Assembly: GCF_904846285.1 (NCBI RefSeq)
Contig: NZ_CAJHAD010000005.1
Span: 97,754-161,753, forward strand
DNA from: Psychrobacter immobilis
Lineage (GTDB): Bacteria > Pseudomonadota > Gammaproteobacteria > Pseudomonadales > Moraxellaceae
DNA length: 64,000 nt
Direction: 5' to 3'
The translations under genes were made by a program, and so were the position numbers. Under the pieces are notes generated by a model. That model made no database searches. It saw only the letters and a program-made list of their open reading frames with translations, and had not been told where the DNA came from. Of the stretch, positions 1 to 9,778 are shown piece after piece (the first letter of the stretch is position 1; each line of letters begins with the position of its first letter).

Positions 1-213
1 TCTGAAGCCCGTGCTGTTGCAGTGAAATCTATGTTGACTAACGAATTTGGTATTGCTCCAAACCGTCTATCAACAGTTGGTTATGGTTATGATCAACCAA
101 TCGCTGATAACAACACTGAAGAAGGTCGCGCTATGAACCGTCGTGTATATGCCATCATCACTGGTGACAAAACCATGACTGTTGAACAAACTAAAGATAT
201 GGTTGTTCAATAA
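1..213 (+). CDS. OmpA-like C-terminal domain protein, 3' end only
   Basis: The reading frame is open from the first base of the window, so this is the last 70 residues of a larger protein. They match the end of an OmpA-type peptidoglycan-binding domain: the stretch reading [17 protein letters not shown] followed by EGRAMNRRV is the signature helix and strand of that fold, with the conserved NRRV arginines that contact diaminopimelate in peptidoglycan. Proteins with this domain sit in the outer membrane or are lipoproteins and tie the envelope to the cell wall. The N-terminal part (beta-barrel or lipoprotein anchor) lies outside the window, so the exact family member cannot be named. A terminator follows at 252-283. 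Confidence 0.85.
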   Translation, partial: SEARAVAVKSMLTNEFGIAPNRLSTVGYGYDQPIADNNTEEGRAMNRRVYAIITGDKTMTVEQTKDMVVQ

Positions 214-251
214 GTAATAGCTGCTAATTATCTTATAAAGTAATTAGTTAC

Positions 252-283
252 AAAAAAAGTCATCCCTTGGGTGGCTTTTTTTT
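252..283 (+). terminator. Rho-independent terminator after the OmpA-like gene
   Basis: An A-run is followed by a stem (GTCA, bulged T, CCC) around a TT loop pairing with GGGTGGC, then eight T residues. It lies 38 nt after the stop codon. The stem contains one G-U pair and one bulge. Confidence 0.75.
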
Positions 284-333
284 ATTTAGGCAGTGAGAAA
301 AGCAAGTTATTGCATAAATTCATGATGCAATAA

Positions 334-342
334 TGTTATACT
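334..342 (+). promoter_or_regulatory. Candidate extended -10 promoter for typA
   Basis: TGTTATACT reads as an extended -10 (TGn followed by TATACT, one mismatch from TATAAT). No good -35 stands 16-18 nt upstream, which is usual for extended -10 promoters. It would give typA a leader of about 215 nt; I see no recognised riboswitch in that leader. This accounts for the 351-nt gap between the OmpA-like gene and typA. Confidence 0.4.
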
Positions 343-564
343 AGCGACCCAAACACTTTGTAAATTGACAAGGTGTACATTAGCATAGCTATCTGTACGA
401 TGGATTTATCAGCATAGGTATTTGATTTCGTTAATATTAAATTGTTGTACGTATTGTGCAATTATTTAATCCTAAGCCAATCATGTCTATCTGGTTGATG
501 TTAACAGTTTATCCAGCGGCGCTTACTGCTACTGCATTTTTTTAAGACAAAACGAGCATTTTAT

Positions 565-2412
565 ATGGCGAACGATATCAAACACCTGCGTAACATTGCA
601 ATTATTGCCCACGTTGACCACGGTAAAACCACTTTGGTTGACAAGCTATTACATCAATCTGGTACTTTTGGCGATCGTGCAAACATTGCTGAGCGTGCAA
701 TGGATTCAGGTGATATTGAGCAAGAGCGTGGTATTACCATCTTAGCAAAGAATACTGCTATCCGCTGGACAGATGATACTGATGGCACTGAGTATCGTAT
801 TAATATTGTCGACACCCCTGGTCACGCCGATTTTGGTGGTGAAGTTGAGCGTGTCATGTCAATGGTTGACTGTGTACTATTAGTCGTTGACGGTGTTGAT
901 GGCCCAATGCCACAAACCCGTTTCGTGACTCAAAAAGCATTTGAGCAAGGCCTGAAGCCGATTGTTGTTATTAACAAAATCGACCGTCCTGGTTCACGTC
1001 CTGATTGGGTAATGGATCAAATTTTTGATTTGTTTGACAACTTAGGCGCTACTGATGAGCAGTTAGATTTCCCAGTTGTTTACGCCTCAGCATTGAATGG
1101 TATTGCCGGTTTAGAAGCTGATAACTTAGCTGATGACATGACACCACTGTTCAAAACTATTGTTGATGTCGTACAGCCACCACAGGTTGATGCTGATGCT
1201 CCGTTCCGTATGCAAATATCAAGTATCGATTATAATAGTTTTGTAGGTGTTATCGGTATTGGTCGTATTCAACGTGGTCGCATCTCTACGAATACGCAAG
1301 TAACTGTCATCGATAAAGACGGCGAAACACGTAACGGTCGTATATTGAAGATTATGGGTTATCATGGCCTTGATCGTATTGAAGTAGATGATGCACAAGC
1401 AGGTGATATTGTCTGTATTACTGGTGTTGACGCGCTTAATATCTCAGATACTATCTGTGATCCTAATCATGTTGAAGCTTTGCCACCGTTAACGGTTGAT
1501 GAACCAACGGTATCAATGACTTTCCAAGTGAACAACTCTCCGTTTGCTGGTCGTGAAGGTAAGTTTGTTACTTCACGCAACATTCGTGAGCGTCTTGAGC
1601 GTGAACTGATTCATAACGTTGCGCTACGTGTAGAAGATACTGAGTCTCCTGATAAATTTAAAGTATCAGGTCGTGGTGAGCTACATCTGTCTGTATTGAT
1701 TGAAAACATGCGCCGTGAAGGGTATGAGCTTGGTGTGTCACGTCCAGAAGTTATCGTTAAAGAAGTGGATGGTAAGCTACAAGAGCCGTATGAAAATGTA
1801 GTGTTTGATATTGAAGAGCAGCATCAAGGTTCAATCATGGAACAGGTTGGCTTGCGTAAAGGCGAGATGACTAACATGGAGCTTGATAGTAAAGGTCGTA
1901 TGCGTATTGAAGCAACCATGCCAGCTCGTGGTTTGATTGGTTTCCGTTCTGAGTTCTTAACCTTGACTTCAGGAACAGGCATCCTAACGTCAAGCTTCTC
2001 GCATTACGGTCCACAAAAAATTGGTGATGTCGGTGCTCGCTCTAATGGTGTACTTGTTTCTATGACCAAAGGCGTTTGCTTAGGCTTCGCACTATTTAAC
2101 CTACAAAAGCGCGGCAAGATGTTTGCTGAGCCACAGCTTGAAGTTTATGAAGGTATGATTGTTGGTTTAAACTCACGTAACGATGATATGGCCGTTAACC
2201 CAACAACCGCCAAACAGTTGACCAACGTTCGTGCTAGTGGTACTGACGAAGCGTTGACTCTAACGCCTGCGATTAAGTTCACTCTTGAGCAGGCGCTTGA
2301 ATTCATTCAAGATGACGAGCTGGTTGAAGTAACACCAAAATCTATCCGTCTGCGTAAGCGTTACTTGACTGAAAGTGAGCGTAAGCGTTTTGGTCGTAAG
2401 AAAGGTGCATAA
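565..2412 (+). CDS. typA: Ribosome-associated translational GTPase TypA/BipA
   Basis: TypA (BipA) is an elongation-factor-like GTPase that binds the ribosome and helps 50S assembly and stress or cold adaptation. The G1 motif [10 protein letters not shown] is at about residues 15-24, the switch region ERGITI near residue 55, [10 protein letters not shown] near 90 and NKID near 140. Domain II follows, then EF-G-like domains III and V and the family-specific C-terminal domain ending in a basic tail ([19 protein letters not shown]). Length 615 aa is standard. The start is the ATG at 565 because the G-domain begins a few residues later; a strong ribosome binding site is not obvious. The gene stands alone between two terminators, suggesting a single-gene unit. 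Confidence 0.97.
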   Translation: MANDIKHLRNIAIIAHVDHGKTTLVDKLLHQSGTFGDRANIAERAMDSGDIEQERGITILAKNTAIRWTDDTDGTEYRINIVDTPGHADFGGEVERVMSMVDCVLLVVDGVDGPMPQTRFVTQKAFEQGLKPIVVINKIDRPGSRPDWVMDQIFDLFDNLGATDEQLDFPVVYASALNGIAGLEADNLADDMTPLFKTIVDVVQPPQVDADAPFRMQISSIDYNSFVGVIGIGRIQRGRISTNTQVTVIDKDGETRNGRILKIMGYHGLDRIEVDDAQAGDIVCITGVDALNISDTICDPNHVEALPPLTVDEPTVSMTFQVNNSPFAGREGKFVTSRNIRERLERELIHNVALRVEDTESPDKFKVSGRGELHLSVLIENMRREGYELGVSRPEVIVKEVDGKLQEPYENVVFDIEEQHQGSIMEQVGLRKGEMTNMELDSKGRMRIEATMPARGLIGFRSEFLTLTSGTGILTSSFSHYGPQKIGDVGARSNGVLVSMTKGVCLGFALFNLQKRGKMFAEPQLEVYEGMIVGLNSRNDDMAVNPTTAKQLTNVRASGTDEALTLTPAIKFTLEQALEFIQDDELVEVTPKSIRLRKRYLTESERKRFGRKKGA

Positions 2413-2503
2413 TATCGATATGTAAATTACTTCGTAATTTATATTATTATTAAAGAAGCACGCAATGCTGGTTATTTTTTAGTAGCATTGAGAGATATAA
2501 TTG

Positions 2504-2551
2504 GCAGTATGAAGTGAGCTGAATATGGTTCACTTTATATTGCTTTTTTTT
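2504..2551 (+). terminator. Terminator after typA
   Basis: A long hairpin pairs GCAGTATGAAGTGA with TCACTTTATATTGC and ends in a run of eight T. It lies about 90 nt after the typA stop. Confidence 0.85.
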
Positions 2552-2686
2552 GTGTCTGTCTTTTTATATAATAGAAAAAATAATCAATCTAACTGTACTA
2601 TTTAGAATAAATTGTATTATCCTTAAGTAACAATAACCATTTAATTATTTACCTGACCATAGGTAAAACTTTCAAGGAGTGACATT

Positions 2687-3130
2687 ATGAGTATGGTATC
2701 TGAGTTCAAGGAATTTGCTTTAAAAGGTAACGTGATGGACTTAGCAGTCGGTGTCATCATTGGTGGCGCTTTTGCGACTATCACGACTTCTTTAGTTGAA
2801 GACATTATAATGCCAATCGTCGCTTTTATTGCTGGCGGCGAAATTAACTTTAAAAATATGTTTTTCATACTAGGAGATGCACCCGAAGGCGTTGCGATGA
2901 CTTATGATGCACTCAAGGCAGCAGGTGTGCCGGTGTTGGCTTATGGTAGTTTTATCACGGTGTTGATTAACTTCCTGATTTTGGCGTTTATCATCTTTAT
3001 GATGGTCAAAATGGTTAATAGATTACGCCGTGAAGATGAGGTAGAAGAAGCCGTAGCAGAGCCGTCAGAAGAGGTGCAATTACTGCGTGAGATTAGCGCA
3101 AAGCTGAGCAATACTCACATTACGAAATAA
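2687..3130 (+). CDS. mscL: Large-conductance mechanosensitive channel MscL
   Basis: MscL is the inner-membrane pentameric pore that opens at high membrane tension and releases solutes during hypo-osmotic shock. The N-terminal amphipathic helix ([23 protein letters not shown]) leads into TM1 at about residues 16-42, including the glycine-rich pore face [11 protein letters not shown] periplasmic loop follows, TM2 is at about 83-107 ([20 protein letters not shown]), and the cytoplasmic C-terminal helix ends with LLREISAKL. Length 147 aa is slightly longer than the E. coli protein. An AAGGAG ribosome binding site lies at about 2674 just upstream. It is flanked by terminators on both sides, so it is a single-gene unit. 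Confidence 0.97.
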   Translation: MSMVSEFKEFALKGNVMDLAVGVIIGGAFATITTSLVEDIIMPIVAFIAGGEINFKNMFFILGDAPEGVAMTYDALKAAGVPVLAYGSFITVLINFLILAFIIFMMVKMVNRLRREDEVEEAVAEPSEEVQLLREISAKLSNTHITK

Positions 3131-3155
3131 AGTCGTATAACTTGCTTACAGAATC

Positions 3156-3187
3156 AAAAAAGGCTAACGATAAGTTAGCCTTTTTTA
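3156..3187. terminator. Bidirectional terminator between mscL and the convergent gene
   Basis: AAAAAAGGCTAAC and GTTAGCCTTTTTT form a perfect stem with a GATAA loop. It lies between the convergent stops at 3130 and 3211 and has A- and T-runs on both sides. Confidence 0.9.
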
Positions 3188-3210
3188 TTGTCGATTGATA
3201 AGCTTAAAGC

Positions 3211-3651
3211 TTATGGCGTAACTACCACATAGTCATTGGTATTAATTAGGATTTCTGAAGGACCATCTACAACGATACGCACAACATTATTATCAATGAC
3301 TTGTGATTTGTAAAAATTATCTTCAGCAACGGTGCAACCTAAGCAGCGTCCCATCGCATCCCATGGCTCAACGAATAACTTTTGCTGTGCTTGGTCAGCA
3401 TTACCACCGATGAGTGAGAAGGGTAGACTTACAAGATAAGCTGCTGTGCCTGCTACAGCGGCTACTAATTGTAATGGCTTACCGACAATCGTATCGACTG
3501 CCATAGTCTCATAAGAGGGACCAAAATCAGTCTCATCGATTTCTATCGCTGCTAACGCCGGCTGCATGCTAGCACAAATTAAGCTTACGCTTGTCATTAT
3601 GGTCAGTAGCTTATATTGAACGGTACGTTTCAGTTTAGTTGGAGCACTCAT
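3211..3651 (-). CDS. Small secreted protein of unknown function
   Basis: The 146-aa product starts with a basic stretch and a hydrophobic core (LLTIMTSVSLICASMQPALAA) that looks like a Sec signal peptide cleaved after ALA-A, near residue 35. The mature part holds a glycine/alanine-rich hydrophobic stretch (VAAVAGTAAYLVSLPFSLIGGN, about residues 62-83), then a cysteine pair (RCLGC, near residue 104). I recall similar short Moraxellaceae proteins with a VGKPL...LPFSLIGGN core, often labelled only as putative transporters without evidence; no function is claimed. The ATG at 3651 has an AGGA ribosome binding site 8 nt upstream. Convergent with mscL, sharing its terminator. Confidence 0.75.
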   Translation of the reverse strand: MSAPTKLKRTVQYKLLTIMTSVSLICASMQPALAAIEIDETDFGPSYETMAVDTIVGKPLQLVAAVAGTAAYLVSLPFSLIGGNADQAQQKLFVEPWDAMGRCLGCTVAEDNFYKSQVIDNNVVRIVVDGPSEILINTNDYVVVTP

Positions 3652-4037
3652 AATAATATCCTAAAACTCATAAGTAGTATGATTAATAGCTGCTGCTATT
3701 TGCATACAGAGACAATTTCTCTATAGAAACAAGGCGACAACGATAGATGTTTTTTATTATTACAGATAAATAAACGCTTTGCACTATTTATGTAAATATT
3801 AGCGCTATTAAAGCAAGATGTCAGCTAATAAGCAACAAAAATGCGCACTATATTGATATTAGCAGGATATTTCTCAATATAGATAATTGTAGGAGTTGCC
3901 CTAGATAATTTTTCTTATCTAGAACAGCTCTTAATTACAAAGAAACTTATGAAGAATCTTAGATATCAGATACGTGACTAAAATAACCATATTAATATTA
4001 TCATCTTAACCTATAGCTTATTAATATTGACCATTGA
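3652..4037. other. 386-nt gap with two strong hairpins
   Basis: No gene is visible. On the plus strand, CTATATTGA (3848-3856) pairs with TCAATATAG (3874-3882). A second hairpin at 3890-3933 pairs TAGGAGTTG and CTAGATAA with TTATCTAG and CAGCTCTTA, with a 2x2 internal loop. Neither has a T-run after it on either strand, so they are not ordinary terminators for mutM. The left part must hold the promoter of the minus-strand gene ending at 3211. Confidence 0.5.
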
Positions 4038-5012
4038 TTAGTTAATATTAATAGGCTGACAATCAGGACAAAAAACGCTAGCCCGTCCATTAAGCTTAAT
4101 GTTTTCTAATGCTGTGTCGCAATGTGGACAAGTTTCGCCTTGTCTGCCATAGACATTTAATGTTTGTTGAAAATAGCCGGTTTGACCGCTGGCGACGGTA
4201 AAATCGCGTAATGTAGAGCCACCTAGCGTTATCGCTTTTTTTAGAATTGCTTTGATATGTTCAATCAAGGTCATTATTTGCTCGTATGAAACCTTATGAG
4301 CGGGCGTTGCCGGATGGATGCCTGATAAATAAAGGCTTTCAGTAGCGTAAATATTACCAACACCGACTACGATTTGCTGTTCCATAATGACTGATTTTAT
4401 GGCGCGCTTGATAGGCTGCTTGGTAGTATTGGCTTTACGCGTATCGGTTGTTGTGGTGCTGACATTATTGGTTAAAGCATTATCAGAAGTTTGATTTGGG
4501 TTATCTGAGCGCTGAATTAAATGATATAAATAATCAGCGGTAAATGCTTCTGATAGGGGTTCAGGACCTAAATGATCTAATAGTTTATGACCATAATCAT
4601 CAAACCATAACACCGAGCCAAAGCGCCTTGGGTCATAATAATGCAACTGTGTTTGGGTATCATCAGCGCCGCTGAATGTGACCACCAGATGGTCATGTTT
4701 ACGCTTATCAGTGCCATAACTGTGCTGCTGCAAGCTACCTGACATACCCAAATGAATCAACAGTTGGCGCGTTGTCAAAGTATTAGGCTGAATAGGAGTG
4801 CTATTATTGGCAGAAATGATCGGTATAAAATTCAATATCAAGTACTTTGCTCGGCGCTCGACACTATCCAAAGTATAATTAATCAGTTGGTTTAAATCAT
4901 CAGGCATTGACCAGCGTAGTTTGGGTTGGAAAACTTTGACATCGACCACTTGTTGACCTAATAAGGGGTTGAGACTGGTTTTAGTGGTTTCTACTTCAGG
5001 CAACTCAGGCAT
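4038..5012 (-). CDS. mutM: Formamidopyrimidine-DNA glycosylase (Fpg/MutM)
   Basis: MutM removes oxidised purines such as 8-oxoguanine and nicks the backbone in base excision repair. The start is set at 5012 so that the protein begins MPELPEVE, because Pro2 is the catalytic nucleophile after Met removal; the frame is open 6 codons further upstream but that extension would block the active site. The C-terminal zinc finger is intact (CPHCDTA...VFCPDC). Conserved parts include the LLIHLGMSG region, DPRRFG and VGNIYATESL. At 324 aa it is about 50 aa longer than the usual 270. The extra length is mainly a Thr/Asn-rich insert between the RFG region and VGVGN, at about residues 168-200. It lies 83 nt after relA in the same direction and may be cotranscribed. 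Confidence 0.95.
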   Translation of the reverse strand: MPELPEVETTKTSLNPLLGQQVVDVKVFQPKLRWSMPDDLNQLINYTLDSVERRAKYLILNFIPIISANNSTPIQPNTLTTRQLLIHLGMSGSLQQHSYGTDKRKHDHLVVTFSGADDTQTQLHYYDPRRFGSVLWFDDYGHKLLDHLGPEPLSEAFTADYLYHLIQRSDNPNQTSDNALTNNVSTTTTDTRKANTTKQPIKRAIKSVIMEQQIVVGVGNIYATESLYLSGIHPATPAHKVSYEQIMTLIEHIKAILKKAITLGGSTLRDFTVASGQTGYFQQTLNVYGRQGETCPHCDTALENIKLNGRASVFCPDCQPININ

Positions 5013-5095
5013 AGTATTTTTTATAAACACTCTATTATGATTATGGATTAACGGTATGAGAGAATAGTTTTAATGGTTATAATGTCAAAAATGGA

Positions 5096-7648
5096 TCAAA
5101 CAACGGCGCGGCGAGCGTGTAAGATGCCGTGCTGCTGCTCAAGCTTAGCAAGCAGCTTAGATAAATGTGCAAGCCCTGAAACTTCAATATGAAACTTTAA
5201 AAAAGCGATGTTATCATCATTACTCAGCGTTTCAACTTGGCGAATATTGACGTTTTCTTTATCAATAATCTGGGTCAAATCACGCAGTAACCCACGTCTA
5301 TCATACGCTTCTATATGAATATCTACCGGTTGATAACGCCCAGCTTTAACTGTCCAAGCGGCATCAATTTCACGTGCTGGGTCATTTTCAATCAAGCGTA
5401 AATATTCGGGGCAACCACGATTGTGTACGCTGACGCCACGCGATAAGGTAATGTAGCCGGCGATGGGTTCGCCGTGGACAGGATGGCAGCAGCCTGCTAG
5501 GTTAATCTCTATATTATCCAAGCCATCGATATGGATTTTATAAGCATCGAGTTTTCCTGCGTCTTTTGCATTAATAGTAGGGGAAAAATCTTCTTCAGGT
5601 TTTTCAGGCTCTAGATGCAATTGACGAGAAATATGACTGGTAAGCTGATTGAGACCAATATCACCAGTCACCAAACCGACCACGATATCATCGGTATTGT
5701 TAACGTTAAAATACTGCGTATAGTCGTTTAAGTCGATACTGTTTGGATGCACTGATAAACGCTCAAGCTCTTTACTGAGCATTTGGCGACCTATCTCAAT
5801 ATTTTTATCACGGTCCTGCTTGTTAAACCATTGACGCAGTTTTGAGCGCGCGCGGTTGGTATGAATATAACCGAGCGAGGCGACCAACCAATCGCGGTTA
5901 GGTTCACGCGATGCTTTGGTGATAATTTCAACTTGTTCGCCCGTCTTTAACTGATAAGTCAGCGGCACATAGCGCTGGTTGACCCGCGCCGCTTGCGCAC
6001 GGTTACCGACTTGCGTATGTACATAATAGGCAAAATCCAGTACCGTCGCGCCTTTGGGCAGTTCAGTAATATCCCCATCACGACTAAAAATATAAATACG
6101 CTCAAGCTCATCAAAATCAACAAGTTGCTCTTCTTCGTCAAACTCGATTTCTTCTAGCTCTTCGCCTGTTAATAATGTTGAGCGCGGTTGATTGCGCGTC
6201 TCATTATTGATAGAAAGCAGTTGCCGTAGTGAGCTGATTCTTTGGTTAAGATAATTGTCCTTTTTATTCTTCAAACCTTCTTTATAATTGACGTGCGCGC
6301 ACATGCCAAGCTCTGCTTCAAAGTGCATTTCTTGGGTGCGTATCTGAACTTCTAGCGATTTATTCTCAGCAATAACCGCTGTATGTAGCGAGCGATAACC
6401 GTTAGATTTAGGATTGGTAATATAGTCGTCGAATTGTTCAGGAATGTAGCGCCATAAACCGTGTACCAAGCCTAAAACGTGATAGCAGTCTGAAGGACTA
6501 TTGACTAATACGCGCAGCGCGCGAATATCATAAAGCTGATCAAAAGATAAACCTTTGAGCTTCATTTTCCGGTAAATGGAATAGATGTGCTTCACGCGTC
6601 CTGAAACCTCGCCCTCAATACCAGCTTCGGCTAAGGCTGCATTAAGCTTATCTTGTACGCGCTGAATATAGGATTCACGTTCGCTACGCTTTTCTGATAG
6701 CAATTTGGCGATTTCTTTATAACGCTCAGGCGCAAGATAGCGAAACGCTAAGTCTTCAAGCTCCCATTTTAATTGGGCAATACCGAGCCTATGAGCCAAT
6801 GGTGCATAAATAGTCATAACCTCGCGCGCGACTCGATGTTGCCGCTCTTCACTAGAAAAGGTCAGTTCACGCATTGCAAAGGTACGCTCAGCCAATTTAA
6901 TCAGCACGACGCGGACATCATTGGTAACGGAGATGAGCATGCTATAAATGTTGGATAGCTGGTCACGTTGATTATTGACAAAGTGGTCTTCTAAGCGCTT
7001 ATTGCTTTCGATAATCTCCGACAGTTTACCCATCGCCAATGTATCTTTGACTAAGGTTGAGATATCGGCACCGAATTTTTTTTCAATTTCCGCTAAGCTA
7101 ATAATCGATTTACGGGCGCTACGATAAAGCATCGCTGCGACGAGCGCATTTTCATCTTGATACAGGTAGGTTAGGATATCGGTCATCGCAATACCGGTGA
7201 CATAAGCGCCTGAGCGTTCAGATTCACTGGTATTCATGTGACTGCGGATAAACTCGCAAGCGGCGGCAAGATTGGGTACAGATTCTTGACCGATACGCTT
7301 GGCGACATTATCAAGCCAAGTAGGCACGTCGATATTTATTTGGTCTAAATCAATCTCTTCTAGCTCTTTTGCTGAAAGCGCATGCGTATCATCAAGCAGT
7401 TGATTGTCTAAATACTCATCTTTGAGGTTGGGGTCATGACTATGATAAGCATACTGAGCAGAGCGATCAAAGGTAGTGTGTAGCTTATGGGTAGACAGCT
7501 GGTATTTGATATCGTGTGGAATTTGGGCATAGCTATTGGCAGACTGATGAGAACGCTGACTTGCGACCAGTTGTGCTGCCAATGTTGCGCTATCGGCTTG
7601 CGTGGTTTGTCCATCTACCAGAGGTAATCCTTCACGAATTTTTACCAT
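5096..7648 (-). CDS. relA: (p)ppGpp synthetase RelA
   Basis: RelA makes (p)ppGpp on stalled ribosomes and drives the stringent response. The N-terminal hydrolase domain is degenerate: where active hydrolases carry an HD pair, the sequence reads MLYRSARKS (about residues 173-181). The synthetase domain follows at about 345-460, with GRVKHIYSIYRKM and FDQLYDIRA, the acidic variant typical of RelA rather than the basic RFKD-type of bifunctional SpoT. Then come the TGS domain (IYIFSRDGDITELPKGATVLDFAY), the conserved-cysteine region (AGCCHPVHGE...HNRGCPEY) and a C-terminal ACT domain. At 850 aa it is about 100 aa longer than E. coli RelA, much of it N-terminal. The start has a GAGGAG ribosome binding site. 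It is the last member of the cysM-exonuclease-rlmD-relA row. Confidence 0.95.
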   Translation of the reverse strand: MVKIREGLPLVDGQTTQADSATLAAQLVASQRSHQSANSYAQIPHDIKYQLSTHKLHTTFDRSAQYAYHSHDPNLKDEYLDNQLLDDTHALSAKELEEIDLDQINIDVPTWLDNVAKRIGQESVPNLAAACEFIRSHMNTSESERSGAYVTGIAMTDILTYLYQDENALVAAMLYRSARKSIISLAEIEKKFGADISTLVKDTLAMGKLSEIIESNKRLEDHFVNNQRDQLSNIYSMLISVTNDVRVVLIKLAERTFAMRELTFSSEERQHRVAREVMTIYAPLAHRLGIAQLKWELEDLAFRYLAPERYKEIAKLLSEKRSERESYIQRVQDKLNAALAEAGIEGEVSGRVKHIYSIYRKMKLKGLSFDQLYDIRALRVLVNSPSDCYHVLGLVHGLWRYIPEQFDDYITNPKSNGYRSLHTAVIAENKSLEVQIRTQEMHFEAELGMCAHVNYKEGLKNKKDNYLNQRISSLRQLLSINNETRNQPRSTLLTGEELEEIEFDEEEQLVDFDELERIYIFSRDGDITELPKGATVLDFAYYVHTQVGNRAQAARVNQRYVPLTYQLKTGEQVEIITKASREPNRDWLVASLGYIHTNRARSKLRQWFNKQDRDKNIEIGRQMLSKELERLSVHPNSIDLNDYTQYFNVNNTDDIVVGLVTGDIGLNQLTSHISRQLHLEPEKPEEDFSPTINAKDAGKLDAYKIHIDGLDNIEINLAGCCHPVHGEPIAGYITLSRGVSVHNRGCPEYLRLIENDPAREIDAAWTVKAGRYQPVDIHIEAYDRRGLLRDLTQIIDKENVNIRQVETLSNDDNIAFLKFHIEVSGLAHLSKLLAKLEQQHGILHARRAVV

Positions 7649-8091
7649 AGCCCACTCCTCTTAGCTATTCAGAATTGATTAAAAGCATAGTTACTTAGAA
7701 AGATATATAGTTAGAAAAATATAAATTTTCGATAAGTAAGCGGTTAGCTATAAATCAATTCAGCCGCTAAAAAATCCTTTTTTAGCAGCTATAAAATGAT
7801 AGAGATAAATAATATATAAAGCGATGAGTAAGGCTACTCATCATATCTTGATTAAGAAAGCTTCAGTATATTGGTTATTATTATCTCATTTTAAAATGAC
7901 AAATCAAGCAAGGCTCTGTAATGATCGTGTCGGTTTCGATAACAGAACGCCTTATTAACCTTATCGCTTAATCCGTTTTTACATAAAGCAATGCGGTTAA
8001 AAATGAGCGTTAGGATTCTTGCAAATGTTATGCTAAAAAATGTCATATTCAAAAAAACCATGCGTTAATATTGGTATTATTAAAACTAATA
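7649..8091. other. 443-nt gap between relA and rlmD with an A/T hairpin
   Basis: No gene is visible. At 7762-7790 AGC-c-GCTAAAAAA pairs with TTTTTTAGC-a-GCT around a TCC loop (one mismatch), 115-145 nt upstream of relA. Immediately after rlmD (8064-8090) a weak minus-strand hairpin AATATTAGT/ACCAATATT is followed 11 nt later by seven T, a possible rlmD terminator. The length of the gap suggests relA has its own promoter. Confidence 0.5.
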
Positions 8092-9633
8092 TTAAGCTGG
8101 GATTTTCTCAAAACGCGCGATTGACTCGACGTGACCTGTATGACAGAACATATCCATCACGCCCGCATGCGTTAAGCGATAACCTTGTTCTAACAAGGCT
8201 TTGGTATCACGCGCAAGGGTAGCAGGGTTACAGGATACATAAACAATGCGTTCGGCATTAAACTTCGGCAGATACTGCATAATTTCCCATGCGCCTGAAC
8301 GCGGTGGGTCAATCAATAACGCATCAAAGCCTTGATTCGCCCAAGGTTTATCAGTGCAATCTTGGGTTAAATCTTGGCTATAAAACTCCGTATTATTAAT
8401 GCCATTGCGACGCGCATTATCGGCAGCACGGGCAGTCATGGCTTCACTGCCTTCAACGCCAACCACTGAGCCAGTTTCGCCAACTAAACGTGCTAGTGGT
8501 AAGCTGAAGTTGCCCAAACCACTGAATAAATCTAGCACGCGCTCGCCTGCTTTTAAGTCTAGTAAGTCGCAAGCAAGTTTGGTCATTTGACGATTGACCG
8601 ATAAATTGACCTGAGTAAAGTCCGTTGGGATGAATTCAAACGTCAAATCATACTCTGGCAATTGATAATATAAGCGCCCAAACTGTTCACTCATGTCATC
8701 ATGCTCAGTCAAGGCAATACGCTGAATGCTATCGGCGCCTTTTGACTGTAAATATAACTGCCAATTGCGTGCCGCAAAGAACGTTTTTAATTTCTCGATA
8801 TCCGCATCTGATAATGGCGCTAAATTACGCACAATAAGCGCAACAGGCTGATTGCCATCAGGCAGCTCTGGCATCGCTTCACCCATAGCGAGTTCAAGCT
8901 GGGCAATCTTGTCACGACTCTCGAGCGTGCTAATAAGTGCTTTTAAATTTTCAATCTCAAAACCAATACGCGGATCTAAGATATGACACTCATTTAACTC
9001 CGCTAAAAAGTTACTTGAGCGCTCACGGAAACCAACCAAGGCGGTTTCTTTTTTGGCGACATAACGGACACCCAATCTTGCTTTGGTACGGTAACCTAAG
9101 CGATCGCCAACCACTGGCGCGAGCCAATGATCCGGCTCGACATTGGCTTGATGGATAAGCATTTCAGCAAGCACAGATTGCTTAAAGTTGATTTGACCGT
9201 CTGGCTGCCAATGTTGCAGATTACAGCCACCGCAAACGCCAAAATGCGGGCAGGGCGGTACCACGCGCTCAGGGTTTGGATTGGCAGTAATACTTACGGC
9301 ATCACCTTCTTCAAAACTGGTGCGACTATTGGTAATTTTGACTAAGGCGCTTTCGCCCGGTAGCGCAAAGCTGACAAAAATCTTTTTGCCATGTTTGTCT
9401 TCGATATGACCGTCTGCTTCACCAAAGCCATTGCCATATACTGCAACGCCGCGACCATCATGTGACAGGCCATCGATATTAAAAGGTAGCGGCTCGGCAT
9501 CCTTTAAACGGCGACGGGTTTTTGATGAGGGCTTAGATTTTTTTTTGCTTGGCGGGATAGTGATGGTCTGAGTCTCGTTAGGCTGTTGGTTGGCGTTTAA
9601 ATTGATAGAATCTTTTGAGTCGGTGGGCTGCAT
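8092..9633 (-). CDS. rlmD: 23S rRNA (uracil-1939-C5)-methyltransferase RlmD
   Basis: RlmD (RumA) uses S-adenosylmethionine to methylate U1939 of 23S rRNA. A basic, low-complexity N-terminus (residues about 1-45, with [13 protein letters not shown]) precedes a TRAM RNA-binding domain, then the 4Fe-4S cysteines ([10 protein letters not shown], about residues 127-136, plus a later cysteine in NECHIL). The SAM-binding motif is [16 protein letters not shown] and the catalytic cysteine is in [12 protein letters not shown]. Length 513 aa is longer than the E. coli enzyme (433) largely because of the N-terminal tail. The rlmD-relA order is also found in Pseudomonas. Confidence 0.95.
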   Translation of the reverse strand: MQPTDSKDSINLNANQQPNETQTITIPPSKKKSKPSSKTRRRLKDAEPLPFNIDGLSHDGRGVAVYGNGFGEADGHIEDKHGKKIFVSFALPGESALVKITNSRTSFEEGDAVSITANPNPERVVPPCPHFGVCGGCNLQHWQPDGQINFKQSVLAEMLIHQANVEPDHWLAPVVGDRLGYRTKARLGVRYVAKKETALVGFRERSSNFLAELNECHILDPRIGFEIENLKALISTLESRDKIAQLELAMGEAMPELPDGNQPVALIVRNLAPLSDADIEKLKTFFAARNWQLYLQSKGADSIQRIALTEHDDMSEQFGRLYYQLPEYDLTFEFIPTDFTQVNLSVNRQMTKLACDLLDLKAGERVLDLFSGLGNFSLPLARLVGETGSVVGVEGSEAMTARAADNARRNGINNTEFYSQDLTQDCTDKPWANQGFDALLIDPPRSGAWEIMQYLPKFNAERIVYVSCNPATLARDTKALLEQGYRLTHAGVMDMFCHTGHVESIARFEKIPA

Positions 9634-9706
9634 AAACCTGCCTTAATAATAAATAGTAAGTAATAAATGATAAATAACGATAAATGAGGGCGAGACGTTA
9701 GTTGTT

Positions 9707-9734
9707 AAAACGTCATCTTTATAAAGACGTTTTT
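9707..9734 (-). terminator. Possible terminator after the exonuclease gene
   Basis: AAAACGT and ACGTTTT enclose the palindrome CTTTATAAAG with a three-base bulge. On the minus strand it ends in only four T, so termination may be partial. It lies 45 nt after the exonuclease stop. Confidence 0.45.
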
Positions 9735-9778
9735 ATGAAAAAGCTTTTATAAAGACAGCCGTTAGATAAAAATGTCTG

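Noticed and set aside
4038..5030. mutM start at 5030 instead of 5012
   Set aside because: It would put six residues before MPELPEVE and block the catalytic N-terminal proline.
7649..8091. mazG or another small gene between relA and rlmD
   Set aside because: No frame of useful length with a ribosome binding site or family motif is present.
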